From Ornithinimicrobium cerasi (GTDB lineage: Bacteria; Actinomycetota; Actinomycetes; Actinomycetales; Dermatophilaceae), in the NCBI RefSeq assembly GCF_003702705.1, contig NZ_QZMN01000006.1, positions 124,001 through 188,000 on the forward strand: a stretch of 64,000 bases of DNA. The letters are read 5' to 3'. Every line of letters starts with the position of its first letter. Position 1 is the first letter of the stretch. Positions 44,319 through 53,874 of the stretch are shown in pieces. Under the pieces are notes generated by a model. The model was not told the DNA's origin and did not search any database. It was given only the letters and a program-made list of their open reading frames with translations. The position numbers and the translations under genes were made by a program.

Positions 44319-46151
44319 TCACCGTCCGTCAGGCAGGAGCGCCTCCCGGCTCAGCATCGGTGCGAGGTCGGGGATACCGGCCTCGTCGAGCACCGGACCC
44401 AGCACCGTGCCGTCCTCGGTGACGACGACGTCCGAGGGGCTGGCCGCGGTCCCCGCCGGGGTGACCCGCCCGCGCCGGTAGACGAGATCGCCGTCGTTCA
44501 TCCCCGGGACGAGCTCGGAGACCGTCACGAACGTGTAGCCCTGCGCCTTGAGGTCGGCGATGATGCCGGGCGCCGCGAGGACGGTGTTGTTGTGGATGTC
44601 GTGCATGAGCACGATCGAGCCGTTGGTCGTCGCCCCGACCACCCGGGCGCGGGTCGTGGCGGGGCTCGGCGGCCCGTCCCAGTCACGCGGGTCGACGTCC
44701 CAGAGGATGAGCGGGAAGCCCAGCCGGCGGGTGTTGGCGTCGTAGGCGCCGTAGGGCGGGCGGAGCAGCTGCGTGTCCGGGATCCCGTGCTGGTTGAGCT
44801 CGTTGTCGGTGCGCACCGTCTGCGTCTGCTGGGCCGAGAGCGTCAGCGTGCGCAGGTCGGGATGGTTCCACGTGTGGTTGGCCACCTCGTGGCCCTCGAC
44901 GTAGGTGCGCCGCGCGTGCGCCGGGTAGACGTCGACCTGCGCGCCGACGAGGAAGAAGGTCGCCGGCACCCGCTGCTGGGCCAGGGTGTTGAGCAGGGTC
45001 GGTGTGGGGGTGGACGGCCCGTCGTCGTAGGTCAGCGCCACGCACTTCGTCACCGCGCAGTTGACCGCCTGGCGGGCCGCCAGGGACGCACCGCGCACCG
45101 TCGAGTCGCACAGCGCCACGGTGCCGCCGAGCGCGACGAGCTGCCCCGGGTAGCGCTGCCGCAGGAACCCCGCGGTCGCGGTGCGGACCCGGTCGCACGG
45201 GCCGCTCGTCAGCACCACAGGACCGTCGGTGAGCATCCCGGACGCCACCGCGTCGACGAAGTTGAGCCCGTCCCCGCGGGCCAGGTAGACCCGGGTCGAC
45301 CGGCTCGGGTAGGCGTGGCGGGCGATCGCCGCCGCCGTCGCGTAGCGGTCGGCGCCGGCCAGCCGCGACGTCGTCCGGCCCGCGGCGGCCTGCGCCAGCA
45401 CCGCATCGGGCACCGCCACCGAGCCGCCCAGCGCGATGACCCGGGTGGCCCCGGTCGCGGCGACGGCGTCGATCGTCACCTGCGGGACCGACGACCCGTT
45501 GGAGGAAGTGAGGAGGATCGGACCGTCCCGCAGCATGCCGCCGACCACGGCGTCGGGCGTGATCGCCCCGCTGGTCAGGTATGCCGTCCCGGCGCCGCCG
45601 GGGAAGGCCCGGGCCGCGATGAGGGCGGCCGTGTCCTGGCGGGTGGCGCCACCGATGCGCTGCGTCGGCCGACCGGCCGCGGCGTCGGCGAGGACCGCGT
45701 CGCACACGGCCAGCGTGCCGCCGAGGGCCACCACGGCGTCCGGGTCGAGCCGCTCGATCTCGGTGCGCACCACCGTGGGCAGCGCCCCGCACGACGGGCG
45801 GGTCAGCAGCACCGGACCGTCGGTCAGCGTCCCGGCCGCGAGCGCGTCGGCGAAGGTGTCGCCGCGGGTCAGGTAGACGACCCGGGCGGCGGCCGGGTCG
45901 GCGTAGCGGTGCCGCGAGATGGCGACGGCGGACCCGTAGCGGTCGGAGCCGGCCAGCCGGGACCACGGCGGTCCGGAGATCGTGGCCTGCACGAGCGTCG
46001 CGGAGGCCACCCGGTCCGCCGTGACCGGCGTCGCCGACGACGCAGCGCTCACCGAGGCGGCCACGGTCGCCGTCGGCGGCGGCACGGCCGCGGTGGACAG
46101 CGCCGCGGCGACCGCGGCGACGACGACGACAAAGCCCCTGCGCAGCCCCAT
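44319..46151 (-). CDS. secreted polysaccharide deacetylase with three CWB2 repeats
   Basis: The 610-residue product has a signal peptide (RRGFVVVVAAVAAALSTAAV), then three cell-wall-binding type 2 repeats (SRLAGSDRYGSAVAISRHRY, QRIGGATRQDTAALIAARAF, SRLAGADRYATAAAIARHAY) and a NodB homology domain. The NodB motifs are complete: TYDDGPS, HTWNHPD (metal His pair), RPPYG, LILWDVDPRDW and IVLMHDIHNN. Such enzymes remove acetyl groups from peptidoglycan or teichoic/capsular polysaccharide. The CWB2 domains would hold it at the cell wall. It sits 22 bp from the ligase gene on the same strand. Confidence 0.93.
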   Translation of the reverse strand: MGLRRGFVVVVAAVAAALSTAAVPPPTATVAASVSAASSATPVTADRVASATLVQATISGPPWSRLAGSDRYGSAVAISRHRYADPAAARVVYLTRGDTFADALAAGTLTDGPVLLTRPSCGALPTVVRTEIERLDPDAVVALGGTLAVCDAVLADAAAGRPTQRIGGATRQDTAALIAARAFPGGAGTAYLTSGAITPDAVVGGMLRDGPILLTSSNGSSVPQVTIDAVAATGATRVIALGGSVAVPDAVLAQAAAGRTTSRLAGADRYATAAAIARHAYPSRSTRVYLARGDGLNFVDAVASGMLTDGPVVLTSGPCDRVRTATAGFLRQRYPGQLVALGGTVALCDSTVRGASLAARQAVNCAVTKCVALTYDDGPSTPTPTLLNTLAQQRVPATFFLVGAQVDVYPAHARRTYVEGHEVANHTWNHPDLRTLTLSAQQTQTVRTDNELNQHGIPDTQLLRPPYGAYDANTRRLGFPLILWDVDPRDWDGPPSPATTRARVVGATTNGSIVLMHDIHNNTVLAAPGIIADLKAQGYTFVTVSELVPGMNDGDLVYRRGRVTPAGTAASPSDVVVTEDGTVLGPVLDEAGIPDLAPMLSREALLPDGR

Positions 46152-46258
46152 GAGGCTGACGTTCCCCCGCCCCGCTCAGGGTGTCAAGAGGAGCGCGGCG
46201 CGCCGCGTCGGAGGCGACCGGTCGGCCGGGCGGTCCGTCCCGGCGACGAGCGCCCGGG

Positions 46259-47050
46259 TCAGCGCAGCGGCACCGAGGCGAGGAACTCCTCGACGCGGGT
46301 CGCCAGCCTGATGGGCGTCTCGAACATCGGGTAGTGACCCGCGTTGGCGAGGACCTCCAGCTCGCTGTCCGGGAAGAGCGCGCACCAGGTGGCGCGCACG
46401 CCCTCCTCGGTGACGGCCGGGTCGTGCTCACCGACCACGGCCAGGGCCGGGACGGCGCCGACCGGCACCTCGGCCGAGTGGTCGGTGTCGGCCCAGGCGA
46501 AGAAGTACGCCTCGAACGCCTCCTGGTCGCTGCGCGCACGACTGTGCCGGACGACCTCGTCGATCCAGCGCGCCGACAGCCGCTTGCCGGTCGTGATGTC
46601 GATGATCGCCTCACGGGAGGCGTCGTCGGCCGCCGCCGACTCGAAGAGCTGGCGGCCCTCGTCGTCGAACGGTGACCCGGCCGCCGGGGTGGGGGCGATG
46701 CCGACCAGCGCCTCGACCCGGTCGGGGGCCAGCGCCAGGACGCGCTGGACCGCCGAGCCGCCCATCGAGTGGCCGATCAGCGAGAAGCGCTCGACGCCGA
46801 GGTCGTCCGCCAGCTCGAGCACGTCCGCGGCGATCTGGTCGATGGTGTAGGGCCCGCCCGAGCCGCGGCGCTCGCCATACCCGCGGTAGTCGAGGAACGC
46901 GTAGCGGAACCGCTCGGGGTCGAGCGCGTCCACGAACCCCTGCCCCCAGCCGGAGGACGACCCGAACCAGCCGTGCAGGCAGATGACGGTCCGGGGCCCG
47001 TGTCCGAGCTCGTGGGCGGTGTCGACCGAGGTGTCATCGTTGACGATCAT
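46259..47050 (-). CDS. alpha/beta hydrolase
   Basis: The 263-residue protein from ATG 47050 shows a complete hydrolase triad: Ser in IGHSMGGSAVQR, Asp in VVGEHDPAVTEE and His in NAGHYPMFETP, with the oxyanion HGWFGSSSGWGQGF near the N-terminus. No signal peptide. The longer upstream frame is shadow sequence over the divergent kinase promoter. It could be an esterase, haloperoxidase or meta-cleavage-type hydrolase; the sequence does not decide which. Confidence 0.88.
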   Translation of the reverse strand: MIVNDDTSVDTAHELGHGPRTVICLHGWFGSSSGWGQGFVDALDPERFRYAFLDYRGYGERRGSGGPYTIDQIAADVLELADDLGVERFSLIGHSMGGSAVQRVLALAPDRVEALVGIAPTPAAGSPFDDEGRQLFESAAADDASREAIIDITTGKRLSARWIDEVVRHSRARSDQEAFEAYFFAWADTDHSAEVPVGAVPALAVVGEHDPAVTEEGVRATWCALFPDSELEVLANAGHYPMFETPIRLATRVEEFLASVPLR

Positions 47051-47163
47051 GGGTCCCACGCTAGGGGGTCGACGGACGGCGTCCCACGCGGGGGTTATCC
47101 CCACCGCGGGTCGGGTGACCGCACCCTGTGCCGGGTGCCTCGGCATCACTACCGTGGGGTGAC

Positions 47164-48546
47164 ATGACCACCTTTGCCGCGCTCATGGACGGTCCTCGCG
47201 ACCTCGGTCCCGGCTCGGGCCCCCCGCCCCTGCCGGGACCGTCCACGTCCACGCTGCCGCCCACCACCGCACCGCACCGGCGGCGCAGCCTGGTCTCGGC
47301 ATGGACCGCGAACTGGTGGGCCGTCGCGCTGCGCGGGCTCGACCTCTTCGTCTCGATCGCCGGCCTGGTGCTGATGGGCCTGGCGATCGGCGGCTTCTTC
47401 TCGCTCACGGCTGCGGGGACCGGCGTCCTGATCCTCACCCCGGCGCTGTGGGGGGCGTGGGCGCTCGGCCGGGGGCAGCGACACCTGCTCCTGGCCTTCA
47501 CCGGCGTCGACATCGGGACGCCGGTGCCGAGCGCCGCCCCCCAGTGGCGCCGGGTCCTGGGCCTCGACCAGCCCCGCCTGCGGGCCATCGGCTGGGCCGC
47601 GCTCCAGGGCCTGTGGGGGGTGCTCGCGAGCGCGGTCGTGCTCTTCCTGCTCACCCTCTCGCTGCTCCTGCTCGCCGCGCCCCTCCTCGGGCGCTGGGCC
47701 GAGGACGGCCTGCAGATCCTGTGGTTCGCCCGCCCCAGCGGCACCCTGGGCCACCTCCTCGTCTCCCTCATCGGGCTCGTGCTGCTCCTCGCCCTCCCCT
47801 TCCTGGCCCGGGGCGCCGCCAACGTCGACATCGCGCTGGCCCGCTGGCTCGTCGGCTCCGACCCGCAGGCCGAGCTGCGCGTGATGAGCGAGCGGGTCGA
47901 GACGCTGACCACCACCCGCACCGAGGCGGTCGACTCGGTGGAGGCCGAGCGCCGGCGCATCGAGCGCGACCTGCACGACGGCCCGCAGCAGCGGCTCGTC
48001 TCGATCGCGATGACCCTCGGCCTGGCGCGCACCCAGCTCGACAGCGACCCCGAGGGCGCCCGCGCGCTGCTCGACGAGGCGCACTCGGCGAGCAAGGAGG
48101 CGATCGTGGAGATGCGGCAGGTCGCCCGGGGCATCGTGCCGCCGATCCTGGCCGACCGCGGGCTGGACGCCGCCGTCTCCGCCCTCGCCGCCCGCAGCCC
48201 CGTGCCGGTCGAGGTGACCAGCCGGCTGCAGCAGCGGCTCGAGCCCACGGTCGAGGCGATCGCCTACTTCTGCATCTCCGAGGCGCTGACCAACGTCGCC
48301 AAGCACGCCGGCGCGAGCAGGGTCACCGTCGACCTCGGGCTGGCCCGCACCCTCGCCGGCGACCAGCTGGCGGTCCGCGTCGTCGACGACGGCCGGGGCG
48401 GGGCCGTCGTCGGCGCCGGCACCGGCCTCACCGGGCTGCGCCAGCGGGTCGCCTCCGTCGACGGCGACGTCCACGTGCACTCCCCGGTCGGCGGCGGGAC
48501 CACCGTCGCGATCACCCTTCCCCTGCGGACCCGGAGCACCTCATGA
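47164..48546 (+). CDS. sensor histidine kinase, NarL-type (HisKA_3)
   Basis: The 460-residue membrane kinase has about five N-terminal helices (GLDLFVSIAGLVLMGLAIGG, LASAVVLFLLTLSLLLLAA and others) and a HisKA_3 dimerisation box ERRRIERDLHDGPQQRLVSI with the phospho-His. A GHKL ATPase follows (EALTNVAKHAGASRVTVDLG, VVDDGRGGAVVGAGTGLTGL). The sensory part is membrane-embedded, so the signal is likely in the envelope. It is co-transcribed with its response regulator (ATGA overlap) and a third envelope gene. Confidence 0.9.
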   Translation: MTTFAALMDGPRDLGPGSGPPPLPGPSTSTLPPTTAPHRRRSLVSAWTANWWAVALRGLDLFVSIAGLVLMGLAIGGFFSLTAAGTGVLILTPALWGAWALGRGQRHLLLAFTGVDIGTPVPSAAPQWRRVLGLDQPRLRAIGWAALQGLWGVLASAVVLFLLTLSLLLLAAPLLGRWAEDGLQILWFARPSGTLGHLLVSLIGLVLLLALPFLARGAANVDIALARWLVGSDPQAELRVMSERVETLTTTRTEAVDSVEAERRRIERDLHDGPQQRLVSIAMTLGLARTQLDSDPEGARALLDEAHSASKEAIVEMRQVARGIVPPILADRGLDAAVSALAARSPVPVEVTSRLQQRLEPTVEAIAYFCISEALTNVAKHAGASRVTVDLGLARTLAGDQLAVRVVDDGRGGAVVGAGTGLTGLRQRVASVDGDVHVHSPVGGGTTVAITLPLRTRSTS

Positions 48547-49253
48547 GCGCCAGCACGCGGCATACCCCAGGAGCACGGGAGGGGGAGGCGCCGTTGCGGG
48601 TGATCCTCGCCGAGGACTCGGTCCTGCTGCGCGAGGGCCTGGTGCGGCTGCTGCAGGCGGCCGACCTCGAGGTCGTCGACGCCTGCCCCGACGCGGAGAC
48701 GTTCCTGGCCAGCGTGCGCGAGCACCGGCCCGACCTCGTCGTGGTCGACGTGCGGATGCCCCCGACCTTCACCTCCGAGGGGATCCAGGCGGCGCTCGTC
48801 GTGCGCTCGGAGCTGCCCGACGTCGCGGTGCTGGTGCTCAGCCAGTACGTCGAGGAGCGCTACGCCACCGAGCTGCTGGCCGGGCGGGCGCGCGGGGTGG
48901 GCTACCTGCTCAAGGACCGGGTGGCCGACACCGGCGAGTTCATCGACGCGCTGCGCACGGTGGCCGGCGGCGGGACCGCGCTCGACCCCGAGGTCGTCTC
49001 GCAGCTGATGTCGCGGGCGCGCAACGCCGACCCGCTCGCCCGGCTCACCCCGCGCGAGCACGACGTGCTGCGGCTGATGGCGCAGGGGCGCAGCAACAGC
49101 GCGATCAGCCGCGAGCTGTACATCGGCGAGGGGGCCGTGGAGAAGAACGTCTCCTCGATCTTCCTCAAGCTGGACCTGGCGCCGACGGGTGACGACCACC
49201 GGCGGGTGCTCGCCGTGCTGCAGTGGATGGAGCACGGGGGTGAGCTGCGATGA
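48543..49253 (+). CDS. LuxR/NarL-family response regulator
   Basis: The 236-residue regulator has a receiver domain with D69 in VVVDVRMPP as the phosphorylation site and a C-terminal LuxR HTH (ARLTPREHDVLRLMAQGRSN). The linker and helix-turn-helix spacing are typical. It is coupled to the kinase by a 4-nt overlap and to the DUF4097-like gene after it by another. Targets are not visible from sequence. Confidence 0.92.
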   Translation: MSASTRHTPGAREGEAPLRVILAEDSVLLREGLVRLLQAADLEVVDACPDAETFLASVREHRPDLVVVDVRMPPTFTSEGIQAALVVRSELPDVAVLVLSQYVEERYATELLAGRARGVGYLLKDRVADTGEFIDALRTVAGGGTALDPEVVSQLMSRARNADPLARLTPREHDVLRLMAQGRSNSAISRELYIGEGAVEKNVSSIFLKLDLAPTGDDHRRVLAVLQWMEHGGELR

Positions 49254-50023
49254 GCACCGTCGCGCCGCCGCAGGACACGATGCCCGGCCGCCCGGCACCG
49301 CCCGTCCCGCCCCGTCGAGGGGGGTATGGCGTGCTCCGTGCCGTCGGCGTCGGCGTCACCGGGCTGCTCGTGCTGGGCGGGGTGATGTCCACGGCGCCGG
49401 AGATGGTGCGGCGCAGCGCGGAGGTCGAGAGGGCCTGGCCGGCGGGGACGACGGAGCTGCAGATCGAGGGCCACGTCGGTCAGGTGCTGGTCCGCGAGGG
49501 GACCGGGCTGGACCCGGTCATCGTGCTGGAGAAGACCTGGTCCTTCCGCGAGCCGGAGCTGCGGATGTCGACCGTCGACGGCGTCACCCGCCTTGCCCTG
49601 GACTGCCCTGTCGGGCCGGCGGTGCGCTGCGCGGGCGACTGGTCGGTCGTGGTGCCGGCCGGGGAGGAGGTCGCGGTCACCGTGGACTCCTCGACGGGCG
49701 ACGTGGAGCTGGACGGGGTGAGCGGCGACGTCACGGTGACGAGCGCGGTCGGTGACGTCCGGCTGACGGGGTCGCCCGGCACGGCGGACCTGCGGTCCTC
49801 GGTCGGCACGGTGACGGCCCTGCTCACCGAGCCGCCGGACCTGCTGCAGGTCGAGAGCAGCGTCGGTGACATCGACGTGACGCTGCCGCCGGACTACGCC
49901 TACGCGGTGCGCACCGACGCCGACCTTCCCGAGGTGATCACCGACGTCCGTCAGGACAGCGGCTCGTCGTACGTCGTCGACGTGCGCTCCGGCATCGGCA
50001 CCATCCGCATCGACGACGAGTGA
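49250..50023 (+). CDS. DUF4097-like envelope protein coupled to two-component system
   Basis: The 257-residue protein has one N-terminal membrane helix (AVGVGVTGLLVLGGVMSTA) and an outside domain of short repeated strands (VDSSTGDVELDGVSGDVTVT, SAVGDVRLTGSPGTADLRSS), the right-handed beta pattern of DUF4097/LiaF-type proteins. In LiaFSR-like systems such a protein reports envelope stress to the kinase. The three-gene order kinase, regulator, DUF4097 with ATGA overlaps suggests the same, which is inference from family behaviour. Confidence 0.75.
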   Translation: MSTVAPPQDTMPGRPAPPVPPRRGGYGVLRAVGVGVTGLLVLGGVMSTAPEMVRRSAEVERAWPAGTTELQIEGHVGQVLVREGTGLDPVIVLEKTWSFREPELRMSTVDGVTRLALDCPVGPAVRCAGDWSVVVPAGEEVAVTVDSSTGDVELDGVSGDVTVTSAVGDVRLTGSPGTADLRSSVGTVTALLTEPPDLLQVESSVGDIDVTLPPDYAYAVRTDADLPEVITDVRQDSGSSYVVDVRSGIGTIRIDDE

Positions 50024-50069
50024 CCGACAGCGCGTGAACGACGGGGCGTGAACGACGGCGGGTGAACGG

Positions 50070-50109
50070 CCGCGCCGCCCGCACACCGGGTGGTGTGCGG
50101 GCGGCGCGG
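50070..50109. terminator. perfect 18-bp hairpin between convergent genes
   Basis: Arms 50070-50087 (CCGCGCCGCCCGCACACC) and 50092-50109 pair exactly around a 4-nt loop. It lies between the DUF4097 gene and the subtilisin stop. Short CGTGAACGACGG repeats precede it. Confidence 0.85.
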
Positions 50110-50138
50110 GTCGTGCGAGGAGGTTCCCTGCTACCCGG

Positions 50139-53100
50139 TCACGGGTAGACGATGCCCTCCATCGACTCCTGGACGGCCAGCGACAGCGCGCCGTAGCCAC
50201 CCACGATGGTGATCTCCTGGATGCGCAGCTGGGTGATCTGGTTGAGCACCGGGCCGGGGACACCCTGCGGACGGCTGAGGAGCACCGGGCTGTTGTACTT
50301 CGCCGCGACCGGGCCGGCGGCCAGGGCGTCGGGGAAGTTGACGCCGGTGGCCAGCAGCGCGTGGTCGACCGGGGCGTCGTAGAACTCCGCCGCGATCGCC
50401 GCCGAGGTGCCGTAGCGGTCGTTGCCCGCGACCCGGACGACGTCGCCGGCGTAGGGCCGGACCGCGTCCATCGTGGCCCTCGAGATCGCCAGCTCGCCAC
50501 CGACCACGACCACGAGGTCGGGGTTCAGCCGGTCGAGCTGCTGCGCGACCGCACCGGGCAGGCCACCCGGCCGGGTGAGCAGCACCGGGGCGCCCTCCAT
50601 GCCGGCGACGGCCGAGGCCGACACCGCGTCCGGGTAGTCCAGGCCGTTGGCGAGGAAGACCACGTTCAGGCCCGCGGGGTACTCGGCGGCGACGGCTGCC
50701 GAGGTCTGGTAGCGGTCAGCACCCTGGATGCGGTCCACGGTGCCGGCATACCCCTCGAGCATCGTCTCGATGGTCGAGCTCACCGCGGTGGTGCCGCCCA
50801 GGATGACGATGCGCTGGGGCTTGAGCATCTGCAGCGCCATCCGGGTGGGTGCCGGGACACCGTTGGGGTGGGTGAGCAGGATGGGGGCGCCGTCGGCACC
50901 GGCCATCGCGCCACCGGACAGCGCGTCGGGGAAGGCCGCCCCGGAGGCGATGTAGACGGTCTCCACACCCTCCGGGAAGTTCTCCACGGCCAGCTCGGAC
51001 GCCGTGGCGTACCGGTCCTGACCGATCGCGCGGTTGATCGTCGGACGGTCGACCAGACCGGAGCCCGACCAGGCCACGTCGAAGGACGGGCTGGTCCAGG
51101 TCTCGACGCCCGGGGTGCGGTCGTCGTTCCAGGCGCTGGCCTTGGTCACGTCGATCTCGAGGATGTACGAGCCGCTGGGCACCCGCACGCGGGCACCGTT
51201 CCACTGCTCGACCATGCCGTCCCAGGTGTAGACGCTGATCCCGTTGCGGCTGGCGTTGCGGGCCAGGTAGTCCTCGGCCCGGACGACCCCGAGGGACTCG
51301 CCCTTGGTGCCGTCGGCGGTGGCCGCGAAGACCTCCCAGACCATGGACCGGGCCTGCGTCTCGAAGTGGATCGCCACGCTGGGGACGTCGCCGGCGTCCA
51401 TGGTGTAGACGTTGCCCTCCCCGACGTAGGTCCACGAGCCGGCCGGGTCGACGCAGTCGTTGCCGAGGAACCGGCCACAGGTGGTCAGCTCCAGCAGCGC
51501 GGGCAGCTCGCGGGTGACGTTGCCGTCGACGTCGACCTGGTCCGCGAGGACCTCGACGTCCTGCAGGTCGTAGGAGGCGCCGCCGTAGGCGAGGGCGTAC
51601 TCCGACTCGTCCGCACCGGTGAACCACACGTAGCCGCCGAAGAACGGCTCACGCCCGTCGTCCGGGTCGGGACCCGGGGAGGTGATGGACACCGTGACGG
51701 TGGTGCTGCCGCCGGCCGGGACCTCGACCGAGGTGGGCGCCTCGACGACGGCGTCCGCGTACCAGTAGTACCAGTCGTTCGGCGTGCCGTAGGTGCCCAG
51801 CGCCGACTCGGTGGAGACGGCGTAGGTCATCGCCTCGTCGGAGGAGTTGGTCAGCGTGACCTCGTGCGTCGAGGTGGTGCCCGAGCGCTGCTGACCGAGC
51901 TGGAGCATGCCCGGCTCGATGGTCAGGTCGGCCAGGATGGACCGGTCGATCTGGATCATGCCGGCGCCCTGACGGTGCACGACCTCCATGCCGGCCGCCG
52001 GCGAGACCGACAGCGGCAGCTGGACGGCCGAGTTCTGCAGGCGGACGCGGACGTCCTGGACCGACAGGCTCGGGTCGGCCTCGAGCATGAGCGCCGCGGC
52101 GCCCGCGACGTGCGGGGCAGCCATCGAGGTACCGGACAGGGTGGCGTAGGGACGGATCTCCAGCGGGTAGGTCGAGTAGATCGACCCGCCCGGTGCGGAG
52201 ACGTCCGGCTTGACCCGGAGGTCGGCCGTCGCCCCGAAGGAGCTGAAGTCGCTCATCAGGCCACCGCTGGGGTTGGGCGCGTTGGTCAGCTCGTCCGTCC
52301 AGGTGATGGTCGTGCTGCCGTCCGCGACCGCGTCGGCTGCCAGCCGGGTGCCGTCCTGGATCAGGACCTCGACCACCGGGATGGTGATCGGCGTGGCACC
52401 GGCGACTGTCGCGCCGATGAAGCCCGCGGTGTTGTTGTAGAGGAGCACCCCGGCCGCACCGGCGGCCTGCGCGTTGACGGCCTTGTCGTGGAACGCGCAG
52501 GTGCCGCGCTGCACGAGGACCCAGTTGCCGGCCACCAGGGCCTGCTGCTCCGCGGTGTAGGGGGTGCAGCCCTGGGCCGCGGTGGTCCCGGCCAGGTCGA
52601 GCGCGACGACGGTCGCGGTGCCCGAGACCGGCGGGGCCGGCGAGCCGGCGACGGTGTTGTAGGGCACCGGGGTCCCGGCCTCGTCGAGGAAGGAGGAGGA
52701 CAGGACCGACACGTTGTCGACCGAGCCGACGCCGATGGTGTCCTCACCGGCACCGGGGGCACCGGCGGACTGGAGACCGCTGGCGCCGGAGTTGCCGATG
52801 GAGGCGACCACCACGACACCCTCGCGGGCGAGCGCGTCGGTCGCGCGGGAGGTCGGGTACTCCTTCCAGGCGGTGAAGGCCGAGCCGATGGAGAGGTTGA
52901 CGACGTCCATGCCGTCGGCCAGCGAGCGCTCCATCGCGTGCAGCATGATGTCGGACTCGGTCGAGCCCTCGCAGCCGAAGACGCGGTAGCCGCCGAACGT
53001 GACGCCCGGGGCGACCCCGGTGACCTCGCCGCTGGCACCGACGATGCCGGCCACGTGCGTGCCGTGCCCGTTGCAGTCGTCCGGGTTGGCGTCGGGCAGG

Positions 53101-53795
53101 GGCTTGGGCTGGTATGCCGGGTCGCTCGGGTCGGAGTTGTAGGAGTCGCCGACGAAGTCGTAGCCCCTGGTGACGCGGGCCGACGGGAAGGCCGTCGTGC
53201 CCGGGCTGCCGGTGCCGCCGAGGTCCGGGTGGTCCAGGTCGATGCCGGTGTCGATGATGCCGACCCGCACGCCCGCACCGGTGTAGCCGAGCTCGCTCTG
53301 GACGATGTCGGCACCGGTCATCTGGATCGCGGTGTAGAGCTCGGGGTTGGCGTCCTCGGGGCGCTCCGGCACCTCGACGAGCCCGATCGGGAAGATCGCC
53401 TCGACGGTGTCGGAGGCGGCGAGCGCGGCCAGGTCGGCCTTGTCGGCCGCGACCGACACGCCGTTCCACAGGGTGCCGAACTCACGCCGCACCTCCACGT
53501 CGACGCCCGCCTCGGCGGCGTCGGCGAGGAACGCGTTGCGCTCGGCGCGGACGGCGGTCAGCGACCCGCCGTCGGCCACGGCCGGAGCGCTCAGCTGGAC
53601 GAAGTACGCCCCCGGAGCCGTCTCCACGTCCGTCAGGACGCCGTTCTGGATCTTGCTCTCCGGGGCTGGTGAGCCCTCGATGCGACCGTCGTCCGCGGTG
53701 GCGACGACGGGGACCAGCAGGGCCCCTGTCATCGAGACCGCGGCGACGCCCGCGAGAGCGCGCCGGGACATGGTCCCCTGTCGTACAGATTTCAC
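50139..53795 (-). CDS. secreted subtilisin-like protease with PA domain and C-terminal CWB2 repeats
   Basis: GTG 53795 is chosen over the ATG at 53840 because GGGAG sits 8 nt upstream and it gives a basic n-region; ATG 53772 is an alternative. The 1218-residue product has a signal peptide, an I9-like propeptide (to about 140), the catalytic triad D182 (GIIDTGIDLDHPDL), H244 (DCNGHGTHVAGI) and Ser in LSGTSMAAPHVAGAAA near residue 600, and a PA insert before the Ser (VLVQRGTCAFHDKAVNAQAA). The last 300 residues are three CWB2 repeats (INRAIGQDRYATASELAVEN and similar) that should anchor it in the wall. Probable role in maturing other surface proteins. Shares its anchor type with the deacetylase at 44319. 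Confidence 0.93.
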   Translation of the reverse strand: MKSVRQGTMSRRALAGVAAVSMTGALLVPVVATADDGRIEGSPAPESKIQNGVLTDVETAPGAYFVQLSAPAVADGGSLTAVRAERNAFLADAAEAGVDVEVRREFGTLWNGVSVAADKADLAALAASDTVEAIFPIGLVEVPERPEDANPELYTAIQMTGADIVQSELGYTGAGVRVGIIDTGIDLDHPDLGGTGSPGTTAFPSARVTRGYDFVGDSYNSDPSDPAYQPKPLPDANPDDCNGHGTHVAGIVGASGEVTGVAPGVTFGGYRVFGCEGSTESDIMLHAMERSLADGMDVVNLSIGSAFTAWKEYPTSRATDALAREGVVVVASIGNSGASGLQSAGAPGAGEDTIGVGSVDNVSVLSSSFLDEAGTPVPYNTVAGSPAPPVSGTATVVALDLAGTTAAQGCTPYTAEQQALVAGNWVLVQRGTCAFHDKAVNAQAAGAAGVLLYNNTAGFIGATVAGATPITIPVVEVLIQDGTRLAADAVADGSTTITWTDELTNAPNPSGGLMSDFSSFGATADLRVKPDVSAPGGSIYSTYPLEIRPYATLSGTSMAAPHVAGAAALMLEADPSLSVQDVRVRLQNSAVQLPLSVSPAAGMEVVHRQGAGMIQIDRSILADLTIEPGMLQLGQQRSGTTSTHEVTLTNSSDEAMTYAVSTESALGTYGTPNDWYYWYADAVVEAPTSVEVPAGGSTTVTVSITSPGPDPDDGREPFFGGYVWFTGADESEYALAYGGASYDLQDVEVLADQVDVDGNVTRELPALLELTTCGRFLGNDCVDPAGSWTYVGEGNVYTMDAGDVPSVAIHFETQARSMVWEVFAATADGTKGESLGVVRAEDYLARNASRNGISVYTWDGMVEQWNGARVRVPSGSYILEIDVTKASAWNDDRTPGVETWTSPSFDVAWSGSGLVDRPTINRAIGQDRYATASELAVENFPEGVETVYIASGAAFPDALSGGAMAGADGAPILLTHPNGVPAPTRMALQMLKPQRIVILGGTTAVSSTIETMLEGYAGTVDRIQGADRYQTSAAVAAEYPAGLNVVFLANGLDYPDAVSASAVAGMEGAPVLLTRPGGLPGAVAQQLDRLNPDLVVVVGGELAISRATMDAVRPYAGDVVRVAGNDRYGTSAAIAAEFYDAPVDHALLATGVNFPDALAAGPVAAKYNSPVLLSRPQGVPGPVLNQITQLRIQEITIVGGYGALSLAVQESMEGIVYP

Positions 53796-53862
53796 GCGAT
53801 GATCTCCCTTGATGCCCGCAGCGTGGACCGGACGGCCCACGGCCTTCTCGACCCTAGGCGTT

Positions 53863-53874
53863 CTTCGCGCGAAG
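53863..53874. terminator. 12-bp palindrome downstream of amidase gene
   Basis: CTTCGCGCGAAG immediately follows the amidase stop on the minus strand and precedes the subtilisin start. It may reduce read-through from the amidase gene; short and loopless, so weak. Confidence 0.3.

Noticed and set aside
50361-53672. Plus-strand frame of over 1100 codons opposite the subtilisin
   Set aside because: It is the antisense shadow of a gene with intact catalytic triad and CWB2 repeats; repetitive Gly/Val/Arg/Asp composition.
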